Below are positions 34,151 through 45,208 of a DNA stretch of 64,000 bases, one piece after another (within the stretch, counting starts at the first letter, position 1; the number at the start of each line of letters is the position of its first letter). The stretch comes from Dactylellina haptotyla (taxonomy: Eukaryota > Ascomycota > Orbiliomycetes > Orbiliales > Orbiliaceae): positions 496,001 to 560,000 of the forward strand of contig CM062387.1 in NCBI GenBank assembly GCA_031310005.1, read 5' to 3'. The position numbers were made by a program, and so were the translations under genes. Under the pieces are notes generated by a model. That model was not told the DNA's origin. It made no database searches and saw only the letters and a program-made list of their open reading frames with translations.

Positions 34151-35137
34151 CTAGACAGTCATCTGCTTACTCTGAAACTCACCTCCGCGTCCCCACGTCT
34201 TCCCGCCACCCTCGGCGTAAAGACTCAAACTGAGTATATTAAACGTACCCCTCGCTTCCTCTCCCACCTGTCTCCCACCGACGTAATCATACCACACCCG
34301 TCCTTCACCGATCTCGTCGACAACCCCGTTGACTTCCATCGCAACCGCGCAATGCGTACTATTATGATTCCACAGACACTGGCTGCAAGCACCGTGATCC
34401 CAATCGAACAGTCCGTGAACAAGCATAGTCACGAAATCCTTCATCCGCAACCCCTCCGGCGGACTAGCAAAGGAAACAGTATAAGAACATGTCCGCGAGC
34501 AGCATCTGAAACACCTCATGGTGATATTCACGGGCTCGACGAGCGCGGGCCGGGCGACCTGCATATTTGAAATCGTGTGCGGCATGTCCGCTAGTAATTG
34601 CTTCTCAAGGTACCAGTCGATATCGTGGGGCGGGTCGCCGACTAAATCGTCTAGACCGGAGTAATTCCCGTTATCGAGGAGCGGGGTGTAGTCTTTTTCT
34701 TTGCCCGGTTTGAACCCCAACTCGTCGTGGGCACGCTTGACGTCGTCGCAGATGCGCAGCCAGAGCTTGTTGATGACGGGGAGGAGCAGGGCGGAGATTT
34801 CCCGCGAGGGGCGGGGAGGGTCGTATGCGTACTCGTAGCCTAGGTCTGGGGTGTACGCGTTTCTGATGCTGATTGTTGGTGGGATGGTGGGGTGTGCCCA
34901 GGCCCATGTTTTCCACTGCACGCCGACATGATTCGAGGTCGTGGCGATGTCGTAGAAGACCGGGTGGACGAGTTTTATCTTGCCCAGGAGCTGTTTCTCG
35001 GGGAGGTGGGAGAGGATGCCCGCGATGATTTCGGGGTGGTCGAGGAGTTTTTCGCCGCCGACGGGGGGCTTGCGGAAGAGGAAGCTGAAGCAGTCGAAGA
35101 GGCCCCAGCAGCAGCCCTTCTGTCTGCGACGGCCCAT
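34151..35137 (-). CDS. F-box-like protein 6 with Cys-rich N-terminus (328 aa)
   Basis: Intronless, convergent with the GNAT gene (52 bases apart). The N-terminus MGRRRQKGCCWGLFDCFSFL is basic, Cys-rich and hydrophobic, followed by a diverged F-box at about residues 30-75 (LLDHPEIIAGILSHLPEKQLLG, KLVHPVFYDIA, WKTWAWAH). A Cys/His cluster lies at residues 205-265 (CFRCCSRTC, CSQCLWNHNSTHC), perhaps a metal site. Shares general layout with F-box 4 (RQVHPFF versus KLVHPVF) but lacks the EPYD motif. SCF adaptor role is inferred; membrane tethering through N-terminal acylation is possible. Confidence 0.75.
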   Translation of the reverse strand: MGRRRQKGCCWGLFDCFSFLFRKPPVGGEKLLDHPEIIAGILSHLPEKQLLGKIKLVHPVFYDIATTSNHVGVQWKTWAWAHPTIPPTISIRNAYTPDLGYEYAYDPPRPSREISALLLPVINKLWLRICDDVKRAHDELGFKPGKEKDYTPLLDNGNYSGLDDLVGDPPHDIDWYLEKQLLADMPHTISNMQVARPALVEPVNITMRCFRCCSRTCSYTVSFASPPEGLRMKDFVTMLVHGLFDWDHGACSQCLWNHNSTHCAVAMEVNGVVDEIGEGRVWYDYVGGRQVGEEARGTFNILSLSLYAEGGGKTWGRGGEFQSKQMTV

Positions 35138-37683
35138 GGTTGTTTTACTCGAGGCCGTTCTCTCTTAGGTATGCATCGATGTCGAGTAGCCGTTGATATA
35201 TATTATATATAGAGTGTGTATCTCTTTTATCGTAGTCGTAGTAAAAAACGAGCGACTGCCTGTAAGAAACGAAACCAAAAGACGAAAACCGAAAATGATC
35301 CCTCCTTGCTACCCTTTTTTGTTAGGCTGTCACTGTAGTCTCTCTCCCTCGCACCAGAGTGACGGATAGCAATTAGAGAGGAAAGAGTGGGAATTCCCAC
35401 TGGGAATGCGTGGACCGTAGTCACTTTTTATTGCTAGCACTCGATAATACGGCCGCTATAGCATGAAAATCGAGTAGACTAACTCCGTCCGCTACCGGCT
35501 ATTTCGGGTGTGATAGCTTCGTGATACACATTCTCTAGGGAGCGTAGGGTGCGGATGCCGGTTTCTACCAAGAGATTAACGTTTCAAGCGCCGGCCCTGC
35601 AAATGAGCTACCAGATAGCCTTGATTTATGGCATGAGGCTTGGGGCTTATTGGTTGAAACGAGGTTCGTTCGACAGATTCGGTTGCCGTCCCAATCTGGC
35701 AGTCACCTCTCAGTACGATGAACGATGCCTCAAGGTGTAGAAACGGTCTAGTCCACGCCGAAAATGAGATCATTTTACTCTATTCTGTTTCACTGAGTAA
35801 TTTCGTATATTTTTCTCGCCCAGCTCGATCGAGTTCCAATTCCAATCGTCCAAGCTATGCGAATAATGCCACCCAGGCACTTTCACCGCTGGCGGAGGGC
35901 TGTTGTGTTGCCGAACGGGGTGCGGTTAACCGTCCGCCTGCGCGTATACATTCTGCTTATCTGCTATCTGCCCTCCAAAACTAAATATAAATGCCAAATA
36001 ATAGGATACTAACGGCACTACGGTTCTCCCGCCGGCAGCGAGTCTTGGCTTTTTCTCCTCTTCGCTCTTATCGATTCTACCAAGTTCACTTCGGTCCCTT
36101 CGTGGCTTCGGCGCCCTTTTGTTGGGTCGGGTTTGGAGGATGTGCATATGTGGACGCCCAGAGCAAATTCCCAAACTCTTGACGTCTTCATTTCGGGTAG
36201 CCGTGCTTCTATCGGTTCGGCATTCAATCGCACCTCTGGTGATCCTGCTCCCCTCATCTCCCCTGCAATTTAACAGACATGAATATCATGCAGGTGTTTA
36301 AGAACCCCTCTCATTATTCATGCCGACTAGTTATTCAAACTCCCTGTGCAGCTCTGTGCATCACAAAGGTTCCAAACCAATATATATTCCCCAACCTCCT
36401 CGAATATAAAATCCTTCCCAGATTTCCAGGAAACCATAACAGCACCGCTAGCTACTCCCCAATGGCGTCCCCGCCAAGCCACATTTTTTTCTTGACAACA
36501 TGGCATCTTCGCTATCAGATATGAGAAGGGGCAACGATAACCTCCAGCCTACCACCCATAGTTCACCGTTTCCTTATCCGCAGGAACCATTAAAGTAAAC
36601 TGGCTCGCGCAGCCGCAAAGTCGGACTAAGGTAGCCGAATCGGGCAATTTGACTCCATTTGGGGTGGGGAGAAGCTCAAGCGAGACACAGGACAGACATG
36701 GGGTGCGTTGTGTTGTCCGCGTGAACTTGCCTGCGCTCTGGGGGTTTCTTATCCTACAGGTTCGATTCCAGATTGTGGTATCCTTATCGCGTAGAGGAGG
36801 TGAGCGTGTAGTATATGCAGGCGGTCAGTCGGATATATATAGCCCGTGGGACTGTGCACGATTGCGGCAGCGTTTTTCCTTGAATTGTAATTTGTTGAGG
36901 GGATTGTTGTTGTTGTTAGTATACTGTGGGACGAGGCTGTACAAACCTCCACGGTTGAGGATGCTCGCGATCGGTGATAGCAAGGCTTAGAGCTCGTCTG
37001 GGAGATTAGCCCAAATACATAGATTACTTTTCTTTCCAAATCTTGAGTTCGATTGAAGATAAATCTCGATCTTAGATCTTCCAAGCGAGTTGGAGATCCT
37101 GTACAATTCGTATTTATCAACCGATTCCGATTGTGCGATTTGGCCTGATAAATAGACTCGGTGGGATCTTGCATGAATTTTACAGCTAGGGTTCTCCGGG
37201 AATATGTTTCCGGTTGTAGTTTAAAAATTTGATACTAGGGTAGTTTCTATCTGGCGAGGAGCTGGCTATACCATGGAATAATAGTTGACAGCCTCGTCTG
37301 GAACTAGTTGAGAAATACCCCATGGTATGGTTGTATCACCAGCGCGGTGTATTGACGAGACGATATCAAGTGATTTTCATCGTATCAAGTTGGAGAAGCC
37401 ACATTTTCTCATCGAAAATTTATTCATGATAAGTCTGTGGTGAATGATATTGGTATTTTTTAAAAACCCTTTTTTTGATTTTTCAGCTGGTAATGATACC
37501 CTGATAATGATAATCGTAAACCAGTAATAAATAATATAGTAATCACGGCCGAGAATTTCAGTCCCATTTATTTAGAGGATTCCAACAATCCATAGCCGTG
37601 ATTCTGAGCGCCAGATGGGATTTCGAATCTTCAGAGACTAATATAACAACACCATGTTGAAATAAGAAGTAAAGTAGCATTGG
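35138..37683. other. 2.5-kb intergenic region, no supported gene
   Basis: Upstream of F-box 6 and downstream of the DUF6604 gene. Several overlapping frames of 60-141 codons, none with motif or partner exon. One GGTTCGATTCC (about 36757-36768) resembles a tRNA T-loop but no acceptor or D-arm pairs with it. Near 37440-37530 the sequence becomes AT-rich with short GATAATGATAAT repeats. Confidence 0.45.
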
Positions 37684-40545
37684 CTACATCATGACGCAAG
37701 CATTCGTAGGGTCCTCGTCGTCATCTTCCTTCACCATAGTTTTAATACTTTCCAAGTCATCCCAGTAAATGCTATCCATAAAACCAGACCGGGGGTTCTG
37801 GAATTCTGCAGCAACAATCTTCATCAGCTCCGTATCATCCCCAGTCATAATAGCAGTCGTTAATGCCGCCCTTTTTTCTCGCGTGGCATTTCCCGCATAA
37901 AGGCGTTTCCACTCAGGGTGGTTGATCTTCTCGAGCGATTCTTCGAGCCTCATAAAGAACATGATAGCCTTAGAGAATACCCAGATATAATTCAAACTCG
38001 ACAGAGGCCGAAGCTCGCCGCAGATATCACCGATAAAGTCTACTTTAATAAGACCTAGGACCTTAAGATCCGTGAGTTCGGAGCCTGGTTTCTTCATTTG
38101 AGCCATCTTGTATCCTTCGTATTCTTTCGCTAGCTCGGGGTATGAGTCTAGCGATATTGGTTGGTTGTATAGTGATTCCTGGGCTTCGGATATCTCGGAC
38201 AAAGATTCATCCGTCATTCCATTTGCTTTTGCGCGTCGCACTAGATCCGTTTCTTCGAGTATTCGACGGCCAGTCTTGGGGTCCTTCAGATATTTAGTTC
38301 TTCCAATCATGTTCATGGCGTACACCGAGCCTAATGGGATGTCATTGTCGGATATACGAGCTGGTAACCACCCAGCATCACTGAACAAGTTGATCAAGGA
38401 TTTCTGCTTGAAAAGGTGATTCAAGTCCGGATCGAAGATTTTTGTAAGGTCTTTTTTCCCACTGAGAGACGCCAGGCGAGCGGCCCTTCGACGGGTGAAC
38501 TCTGCTCGCGATGGACCCCTTCCAGATACATTTAAAAATGCAGTATAGAAGCCCGAGGTTGGTGGTTTTTTCCCAAAGAAGGATGCTTCGAACAGTGTTT
38601 CCAATGTGGACCAAAGGCCCACGGGCTGAGCTATTAATCCCTTCTGAACCAACATATTGTGCATATGGATAGTGCACATCATTTCTGGAACGGCGTCCCA
38701 AAGATGAAGACCCACGCGGTAAGCGATATCCAACGCCTCCAGTAGGCCTACGCCGCAAAGATAGGGCGAGTACTCCCACAACCCGTTAGAATTCGTGTTC
38801 GTGAATCGAGATGGCGGAATGGTATCAAGCCCGCTCATGTACTTGCATTCGCCGAGCCAGTTGACAAATTCGTATAGTACTTCGTCCAAGAGTGCAATTA
38901 TTAAGTCGTGACGCTTGGGATCGTTGTTCATAACGGCGGATTTCCGAAGGAACTGTTTCACAACTGTAATTCCAGAGCAGTACCCTCGTCCAAAGTGCTG
39001 ATCGTCTCTGTCCAAGAATAAATCGATATCTCGGCGAGGGCGGAAATTACGAGCGGGAGCAGACAGTTTGTCTACATTCGCTCCGCTAGTTGTCCAGCCT
39101 CTGGATGCCGTAAAGGCATCAACGATGCACGCGATCTCGAAGACGTGGTGCGGTAGAATCTTCGATCGAACGTCGTCTAAAGACCTCTGGTAAACCCAGG
39201 AAGCAACACTACCCGCAAATTCGTTGAGTCCGAAAAGACGGCGGTGTTCGTCCCAGGGGCCATTCTTTGACCAATCTACTGTAGCGAGATCCCACTTTTC
39301 ACCTTTCAAAGTGTTCCGTTGGACGACAATAGATGAAAACACGTTCACGAGATCGTATAGCCAATTGATAGTATACCCCCGCCGCCATCTTAGTCTCTCT
39401 TCCGAGCTAGCTTTTTTAAGGTCCATATTGACATCCCAATCGCGAAGCTCGGCTTGCATTCGTTTTGTCGGCCTTCCGGTACGATTTGCCTGGAAGTCCT
39501 TGATAAAGTCGAGTAGGTCGTTGTAAGTGTGAAACATAAACCGCTCCTTGACGTCCACGTCCCTCTGCATAACCTTTTCAAGCTGTTTCGTGACGGGGTC
39601 GTACTTGTGGAGGATTGTATGGAACATTCCTTGGGCCTTTTGAATGTCTCCTCGAGTAATCGTATTCATGATGATCTCGAAGGACTCATGGCCGGGGAAT
39701 TCAACAAAGATCATATTTTCCGTTTGCTTCATCATCGCGACTGCCATATTTGAAAGAGCACCGGCAACGGCACTATTGAGACCCTTATATGCAACTTCTC
39801 TCCAAAGCTTTTGGATATACTGGCGTAATGTCGTCCATTGAGTTATGATGGAGTATACGGCCATCAGATATTCTGTGACTTCACCACTAGTATCTTCGAT
39901 AATTCGGTAGCTCTCCAGAGGGATATCGTCAAGGCTGGCCCCCTTCTCTGCAGGCTTCGGTTTTCCACGTCCCTTGCCTTTTCCTTTCTTTCCTTTCTTC
40001 CCCTTGGCAGGTCTTCTATTCTCTTTCTTCACAGTTAATGTATCTTCTTCATCGTCGTCTTCTTCCGCTTCTTCTTGTCCTTGCATGGACAGGAATGAGA
40101 ACTTGTTGGCAAATATAACATCCTCCAGCTTCTCTGTTTCTTCATTCTTCTCGGAATCGTTCCCTTCAGCTAATGGTTTACCCCTCAAAGCCTCAAACGC
40201 TTCAGTTAAGGTGTCAATGAAGTTCCTATGCGAATCATTGCTCTTTTTGATCTCTGGATCTTGAGTCTCAGAAAAAATCTGCTGAAAGACGACATTGGCC
40301 TGAGTGCGTGCATCGATAACAGACTCAAACAACCGGAAGATAAGGTTGGGTATCGGTTTGATATTCTCCGCAACAAGCTTCGCTAGTGGCACAATAGAAG
40401 AAATAGCAACTGTACCAGTGGTGTTGGCGCGGATTGAGGTAGAACTGGGATTTGAGGCAACGATAGTATTTGCGGCGTGCAGCATCCAGTATAGCAGATA
40501 GCGGGTGTCCCGCTTATACGCCAGGTACGAGTTCCGATCTGCCAT
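37684..40545 (-). CDS. DUF6604-domain protein (953 aa)
   Basis: The largest single open frame here, intronless. The N-terminus NSYLAYKRDTRYLLYWMLHA is the hallmark of the fungal DUF6604 domain (about residues 1-280), of unknown function. It includes an acidic stretch (EAEEDDDEEDT) and a Lys/Gly-rich stretch (KGKKGKKGKGKGRGK) near residues 160-200, probably a disordered nuclear or nucleic-acid-binding linker. The rest is helical-looking without known repeats. The protein ends in Asp/Glu-rich sequence and VMM. I cannot give a function; members occur in many copies in Pezizomycotina. It stands alone, with over 900 free bases on either side. Confidence 0.82.
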   Translation of the reverse strand: MADRNSYLAYKRDTRYLLYWMLHAANTIVASNPSSTSIRANTTGTVAISSIVPLAKLVAENIKPIPNLIFRLFESVIDARTQANVVFQQIFSETQDPEIKKSNDSHRNFIDTLTEAFEALRGKPLAEGNDSEKNEETEKLEDVIFANKFSFLSMQGQEEAEEDDDEEDTLTVKKENRRPAKGKKGKKGKGKGRGKPKPAEKGASLDDIPLESYRIIEDTSGEVTEYLMAVYSIITQWTTLRQYIQKLWREVAYKGLNSAVAGALSNMAVAMMKQTENMIFVEFPGHESFEIIMNTITRGDIQKAQGMFHTILHKYDPVTKQLEKVMQRDVDVKERFMFHTYNDLLDFIKDFQANRTGRPTKRMQAELRDWDVNMDLKKASSEERLRWRRGYTINWLYDLVNVFSSIVVQRNTLKGEKWDLATVDWSKNGPWDEHRRLFGLNEFAGSVASWVYQRSLDDVRSKILPHHVFEIACIVDAFTASRGWTTSGANVDKLSAPARNFRPRRDIDLFLDRDDQHFGRGYCSGITVVKQFLRKSAVMNNDPKRHDLIIALLDEVLYEFVNWLGECKYMSGLDTIPPSRFTNTNSNGLWEYSPYLCGVGLLEALDIAYRVGLHLWDAVPEMMCTIHMHNMLVQKGLIAQPVGLWSTLETLFEASFFGKKPPTSGFYTAFLNVSGRGPSRAEFTRRRAARLASLSGKKDLTKIFDPDLNHLFKQKSLINLFSDAGWLPARISDNDIPLGSVYAMNMIGRTKYLKDPKTGRRILEETDLVRRAKANGMTDESLSEISEAQESLYNQPISLDSYPELAKEYEGYKMAQMKKPGSELTDLKVLGLIKVDFIGDICGELRPLSSLNYIWVFSKAIMFFMRLEESLEKINHPEWKRLYAGNATREKRAALTTAIMTGDDTELMKIVAAEFQNPRSGFMDSIYWDDLESIKTMVKEDDDEDPTNACVMM

Positions 40546-41490
40546 TGCGACGGTATGTAGGCACCGAAGTCGTCTTCACGGGTGATTTGAAAGTTTCCGA
40601 AGAATCATGAACGCGTTTCATTGCAATCGTGGGAAGACCAGATTGGTTGGTGCCATCTAAACCTCCTCACAACACAACCTCCCACTTGCCCTTTCGGGCA
40701 CGCGTTTTCGTCCGTGCTTCCATATAAAGTCAAACATGATGTTCGACCGAATATTTCTCTGAAATTTCTAGAAGAAGAATAAACGGTTTGTTGTATTCTA
40801 TTTTGACCGCTTGAGCCTGATCCTGGTTCGCTGACCCCAAATCGGAGTTTCTTGCGAGTTGCAATTAACCTAACCTATCTCCGAGAAATCGTCGCCAAGT
40901 AATATAATGTTGTGCCGATAACCAACTGAAAATATTGAAGATTTCGTTCCAGCTTAAAGTGAACACGCGTACACGGTCCAATTTGACCAATATATATTGA
41001 TATTGATCCGCGGGCAAGAGAAAGGGATACATTTCCCAGGTATTTCTTTGGTGCCGCCACTGCAGGCGGCTGACCTCGGCATAAATACAGGATCAGGGCA
41101 TGCATACCTCAGAGCAAAATTGGCGGACTTTCAACGGCGAACGGCGTAACCTTTCGAGCTCATTCCCTTTCTGGATCCCTAGCTGCGCAGTCGCGAATAT
41201 CGCAGGATTCTTATTTCAGCCTTACCTGGTTCGTTAGTGGATTCGCAACCGGCCCCGGCACAATGATTCAGCCGACGAGCCTCGACAACACACGAACGCC
41301 CGAAAATATAACACCAGCTCGGAATCCCCAGGTTTTTCTGACTGCTAAGTCATCCAAGTACCAGTATTACCTAAAGTCGGCCCTCGATTGCGCAAAATTC
41401 GCCCAATAGCCTACGATTACTATTTTCCGCCATTTTTCTAAGACAGAACAAGTTTACTTCTATAACAAAAAGGACCCTTAAAGAAGCAAT
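40546..41490. promoter_or_regulatory. divergent upstream region of DUF6604 and MAPEG genes
   Basis: 945 bases between start codons of two divergent genes. A GCGTT/CTTTCGGGCACGCG-type GC-rich patch lies near 40690-40710. No open frame with a motif and no definite TATA box. Confidence 0.4.
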
Positions 41491-42099
41491 ATGGCGTACA
41501 ACTACTCCATTCTGTCCATACTTGCCACCTGGAGCATAGCCTTGTCGGGGCAAATCGTTGCCGTCGCCACAATAAATACTGCAGGGAACAATGCGAAATT
41601 CGACAATGCTAACCCCAGAAACCAATGGGATAAGCTTAAAGCCAAACTGCCCAATGATGTTTACACCCGCGCACAGAGAGCACATGCAGCTGCTGCAAAC
41701 GGGTTAGAAGCGTTGCCTTATTGGGGTCTTGCTGTGGTACGCATAAATAACACCATACCCTGCTATTAATCTTCAGATTTCCCCCATAGGCTTCTAGTTA
41801 TACTAATTCCGTAAATAAATACAGCTTGCCGGAAATCTAGCTCGCCTACCAGTAGAAGTTTTGAATACACATTCCCTAGTATTTATCGCAGCCAGGTATG
41901 CACTTCCGTATAAAATATTACGAATTCAGTCACAGAATGACTAATAGAACTTGTATCGGCTGCTAGAATTCTTTACATGATTCTATATATTAATATCTCG
42001 ACCTTTAAAGCGTCATATCTACGGACAGTCACATGGGCTTTCGGTGTCGGAACTGCGGTAAACCTCTTTTGGAAAGCCAGCCAAGCTCTCAACGCTTGA
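41491..42099 (+). CDS. MAPEG-family membrane protein (149 aa)
   Basis: Three exons: 41491-41736, 41825-41895, 41967-42099, all in phase and rebuilding a complete small protein. Membrane-associated proteins in eicosanoid and glutathione metabolism (MAPEG) are four-helix trimeric membrane enzymes; fungal members often have glutathione transferase or peroxidase activity in the ER or are uncharacterised. Helix 1 is SILSILATWSIALSGQIVAV. The conserved polar block RAQRAHAAAANGLEALP carries the Arg, Asn and Glu that bind glutathione in the family. LAGNLARLPVE follows after intron 1. Helices 3-4 are at ILYMILYINIS and TVTWAFGVGTAVNLF. Length is typical. No frame longer than 92 codons is visible without splicing. 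Confidence 0.88.
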
Positions 42100-42524
42100 A
42101 GCAACGTCCTAATTAATATCCTGTAATTTGATTATCTTTACTCGAGTTTTGCTGTCGTCTGGTCACTTATAACACCAAGATAGATGACAAGTTTTCTCAT
42201 TTTCCAGCAACTGCGATGTCGACGAAGATTCTGTACATAAATCATACTCGGAACCATTAATAGCTATTTTGTTTCTAAAATTTGCGTCAAAAAAAAGGGA
42301 TTAATATTGATATATCTGTATTAAAACGTAATCTAAGTTTATTAAAGATTAAAGATACGAAGACTCAAACAGTCTTGGTGCCATTGATGTATTTGACCGT
42401 TCTTGACACAAAATGAAAGATGAGATAGATTGATAACAAGCGTTCCAAGACCCAAATAAAAATGTTAATACAAAAAACGCATGTGCAGTATATTCTTGAA
42501 AGAAGTAGCTGATTCTTGAGATGG
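42100..42524. other. convergent intergenic stretch, AT-rich
   Basis: Between the MAPEG gene (plus) and F-box 7 (minus). Probably two 3' UTRs. Nothing else recognised. Confidence 0.5.
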
Positions 42525-43631
42525 CTAAACGGGATAAGATGGAACACAATGATGGTCAAACGTCGCTTTGCTAAATTCCCATTTATTAATTGCAGAAGCA
42601 GATTTGTTGAGAAGCCTTTGCGCTCTCGTATACTCTGATTCCCGGCCCCTAAGTCTGTCACTATGAAACGAAAAGAACCCTGAATCGACGAAGACCGACC
42701 ACTCGTCGAATAAATCGGCAGTGTCCACTCTTGGCGAGTGTATCTTCTTTGTAAGGCCGATCTGGCAGCTTATGACTGAGTCTACAATGCGAGACTCGCT
42801 TCCAAGATCCATGAAAGCGCTAATGTGCTTACAGATGTCGTTTGTGCTGATGCCCTTCTTGTTTCTGATTTCCATCAAATAGAAAAACTGGTCTCCACAT
42901 ATACTGGCAGTTATGAGTGGTGGTGGAATGTACCCGCAAAAGATCAATGTAGACTCGGTTCCACGGGCTTGCCGAAGCCCAGGATAGAAATTCTTTCGCA
43001 CGCTGAATCGGATCGTTGCTATTGTCACGGGCGGTGTGGTGAACCAGCAATCTGGGAAGGTGGAATTTTCAAAGACGTTTCTATAGGAAACGCTTCTGAG
43101 GTTCGAACGGTGATTAGGATCAAACGCCAGAGAAAAGCGAGAACAAAGCCACGATATGAACGAATGGTTTAGCTCAGGCTTGTTGGGATTGAGGTAAATA
43201 GTGTTCGTCAACTGAAGAGTCGGGACATAGCATGCAATCTCGCAATATTTCTCGGGCTTTGCAACAGGATCTCGCCAGATCTGTGAGCTTATTTTCCGAG
43301 AGTCGTTGACAACGGCATGCCAGAATCGTGAAACGCTCCCACAATTCACGAGTATCATCATCAGAGAATCAACATAATTGGTCAAATGGTTTTCATTTCT
43401 TCGTGCGCGGAATTCCTCGTTGTAGGAAATTGCAACCTGATTCAAGATCATCTCTAACAGCTCGGGGATCCCAAGTACTTGCTGTGCAGCTGTTTGAAAA
43501 AGCGGTTGAACCTCTTGATCTGATATTTCTGCTCCAGAATTCGATATGGCTGGTTCGAGTTGTTCGGTCATGATGCCCTCGCCATCCATGTCCATTTCGT
43601 CTTCGGCACTCGTGATGATCGCAAAATCCAT
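42525..43631 (-). CDS. F-box-like protein 7 (368 aa)
   Basis: Intronless. An acidic N-terminus (AEDEMDMDGEG) leads into an F-box-like region at about residues 52-115. It starts as usual (VLGIPELLEMILNQV) but is interrupted by about 20 polar residues (YNEEFRARRNENHLTN) before the second half (LVNCGSVSRFWHAVVNDSRKISSQIWRD). The insertion makes it the most diverged F-box of the window, and Skp1 binding is uncertain. No known C-terminal repeat. Confidence 0.7.
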   Translation of the reverse strand: MDFAIITSAEDEMDMDGEGIMTEQLEPAISNSGAEISDQEVQPLFQTAAQQVLGIPELLEMILNQVAISYNEEFRARRNENHLTNYVDSLMMILVNCGSVSRFWHAVVNDSRKISSQIWRDPVAKPEKYCEIACYVPTLQLTNTIYLNPNKPELNHSFISWLCSRFSLAFDPNHRSNLRSVSYRNVFENSTFPDCWFTTPPVTIATIRFSVRKNFYPGLRQARGTESTLIFCGYIPPPLITASICGDQFFYLMEIRNKKGISTNDICKHISAFMDLGSESRIVDSVISCQIGLTKKIHSPRVDTADLFDEWSVFVDSGFFSFHSDRLRGRESEYTRAQRLLNKSASAINKWEFSKATFDHHCVPSYPV

Positions 43632-44803
43632 GGCAGGTGATAGAGCTACTATGTCGCCTATTCAGATATAATATTGTAGAATGATTAGCTACGATCTCTC
43701 TGACCAGCTTAATTTTGTATGCTTACTTACCTTATTAGAAACGCCTAATGAACCGTGCAGTGCTACCGTGAAATCTGTATTGTTGTCGCAATGAGCTCCG
43801 TGAGGCTTCTATTGTCGGCAAATTGCTTTCTAGAGAGTGGAATAGGGTCGGATGTATATTCGAAACTTGGAAGTATGGTCTGATCGCGCAATTGCCTTAA
43901 TGATCGTTGCAGTATTTGTTGCTAGAAAATTGTCTGGTGAGAGGGATGAAATTAAATCTGAGAACAAAGAGTGGAATATCCAAGTATTAAGATGCTCAAA
44001 ATTTCTAAAGGAGATAAATATACCAATCCAGTCGATTCAAAATATTTAAATATGAGTTTGGAACTTTTGGAGTGATGTTTTAGGGCTTTGATTCATATCA
44101 GACATAGGTAGCAGAATTTGGAAATTCAAAGTCTAGTAGACTTTTCTTTTCTGAGGAGCCACCGGGGAGGGAATATATTCTATTTCATTTCTACTTGTGG
44201 CGTGTGTATAGAAAGTAGATTAGAGCCTCACCACTGCTGTAGACACGCTCATTGTTGACGCCACTAATCACTCGGTCAAGTAATTTAGCCACAGGCTCCA
44301 CAGCCATACCGTCAAACCAACTACCAACACCAACTACCAACTTCCAACACCCGGTTCTGATACGAGCTTCCATTACTTTTTATCATAACTACTTCCACGG
44401 TTACTGAAAAATCAGATGATAAATCGTTGGACTATAAAGTTTTCCTGTTCGTTTCTGGCCCCATGAAACAGAAGAGCTCCTTGTATCTACACTTCATTCG
44501 ACTTTTTTTTAATTTGTGATAATGGCTTTCAAATTTAATGCGCGTATTTAAGTTAGGAATTTATTGCACTAGTATTATGGAAATTTGGTCTTACTGTGGA
44601 CTTATATTACATTCTAGATTCCAAGTGCTGTTCTGTAACGAAAATAATCTATGTTTATTCCTGAAGTAGTTTTCTATATATATATATATATTTACAAAAA
44701 AGGAGCGTTTCAAACGACACCTCGTAGTTATTCTAAGCGACTCGAACTTACCGGGTCTAAAACATTCCACCAGGAAGCGAGTACATGCCGCTCGAATGCA
44801 AAA
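43632..44803. other. intergenic, AT-rich, with a short TA microsatellite
   Basis: Upstream of F-box 7 and downstream of the 134-residue secreted protein. Contains (TA)n at about 44675-44691. Small open frames show no coding character. Confidence 0.45.
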
Positions 44804-45208
44804 CTAAGCCTTGCACTCTGGGAAGTCTTTCATGGCCTCCTCTTCAGTGGTTGGTAGATTATTGAAGTCTGGAACTTTGCATCCTCCAATCCAGAACCAA
44901 GCGGCAAGACCTTGTGTGACAATCTTTGTGTCAGGGCTGGACTTGGCCAATTCGGTGGCAACCTTGTTCTCAACGACCGCAAGTTGATCCCAGACGTTGG
45001 CAGGGAGGCTTTCAGCGAATGTGGTAAGGACTTTTTGTTCTTCAGGGGTGTCCTCGTCGATGGTAGCGATGAAGATCTGCTTGATCTGTGGTCCGGTGAC
45101 TTCCTTTGGGAAGATAGGGAGGGAACCAGCCTGAGGAGCTGGTGTTGGAACAGCAACAGCTGCGACTGTGAAGAAAGCGACAGTAGAGAAGATCTTGGAG
45201 AACAACAT
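44804..45208 (-). CDS. small secreted protein of unknown function (134 aa)
   Basis: Intronless. MLFSKIFSTVAFFTVAAVAV is a signal peptide, followed by a short Pro/Ala linker. The mature part (about 112 residues) is acidic, with predicted helices (QIKQIFIATIDEDTPEEQKVL, DQLAVVENKVATELAKS), one hydrophobic patch (GLAAWFWIGGC) and only two cysteines. I recognise no family. A TATA box lies 132-138 bases upstream. Size and acidity fit an abundant secreted protein or effector, which is inference. Confidence 0.72.
   Translation of the reverse strand: MLFSKIFSTVAFFTVAAVAVPTPAPQAGSLPIFPKEVTGPQIKQIFIATIDEDTPEEQKVLTTFAESLPANVWDQLAVVENKVATELAKSSPDTKIVTQGLAAWFWIGGCKVPDFNNLPTTEEEAMKDFPECKA

Noticed and set aside
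34671-34916. Arg/Pro-rich minus-strand frame within F-box gene 6
   Set aside because: Frame-shifted shadow of the F-box protein 6 gene. GC-rich codon composition explains the long open frame.
36745-36780. tRNA-like GGTTCGATTCC box
   Set aside because: No matching acceptor stem, D-arm or anticodon arm within 100 bases on either side.
44670-44695. (TA)n tract as a possible regulatory element or origin
   Set aside because: Short simple microsatellite of a kind common in AT-rich fungal intergenic DNA. No further signal.
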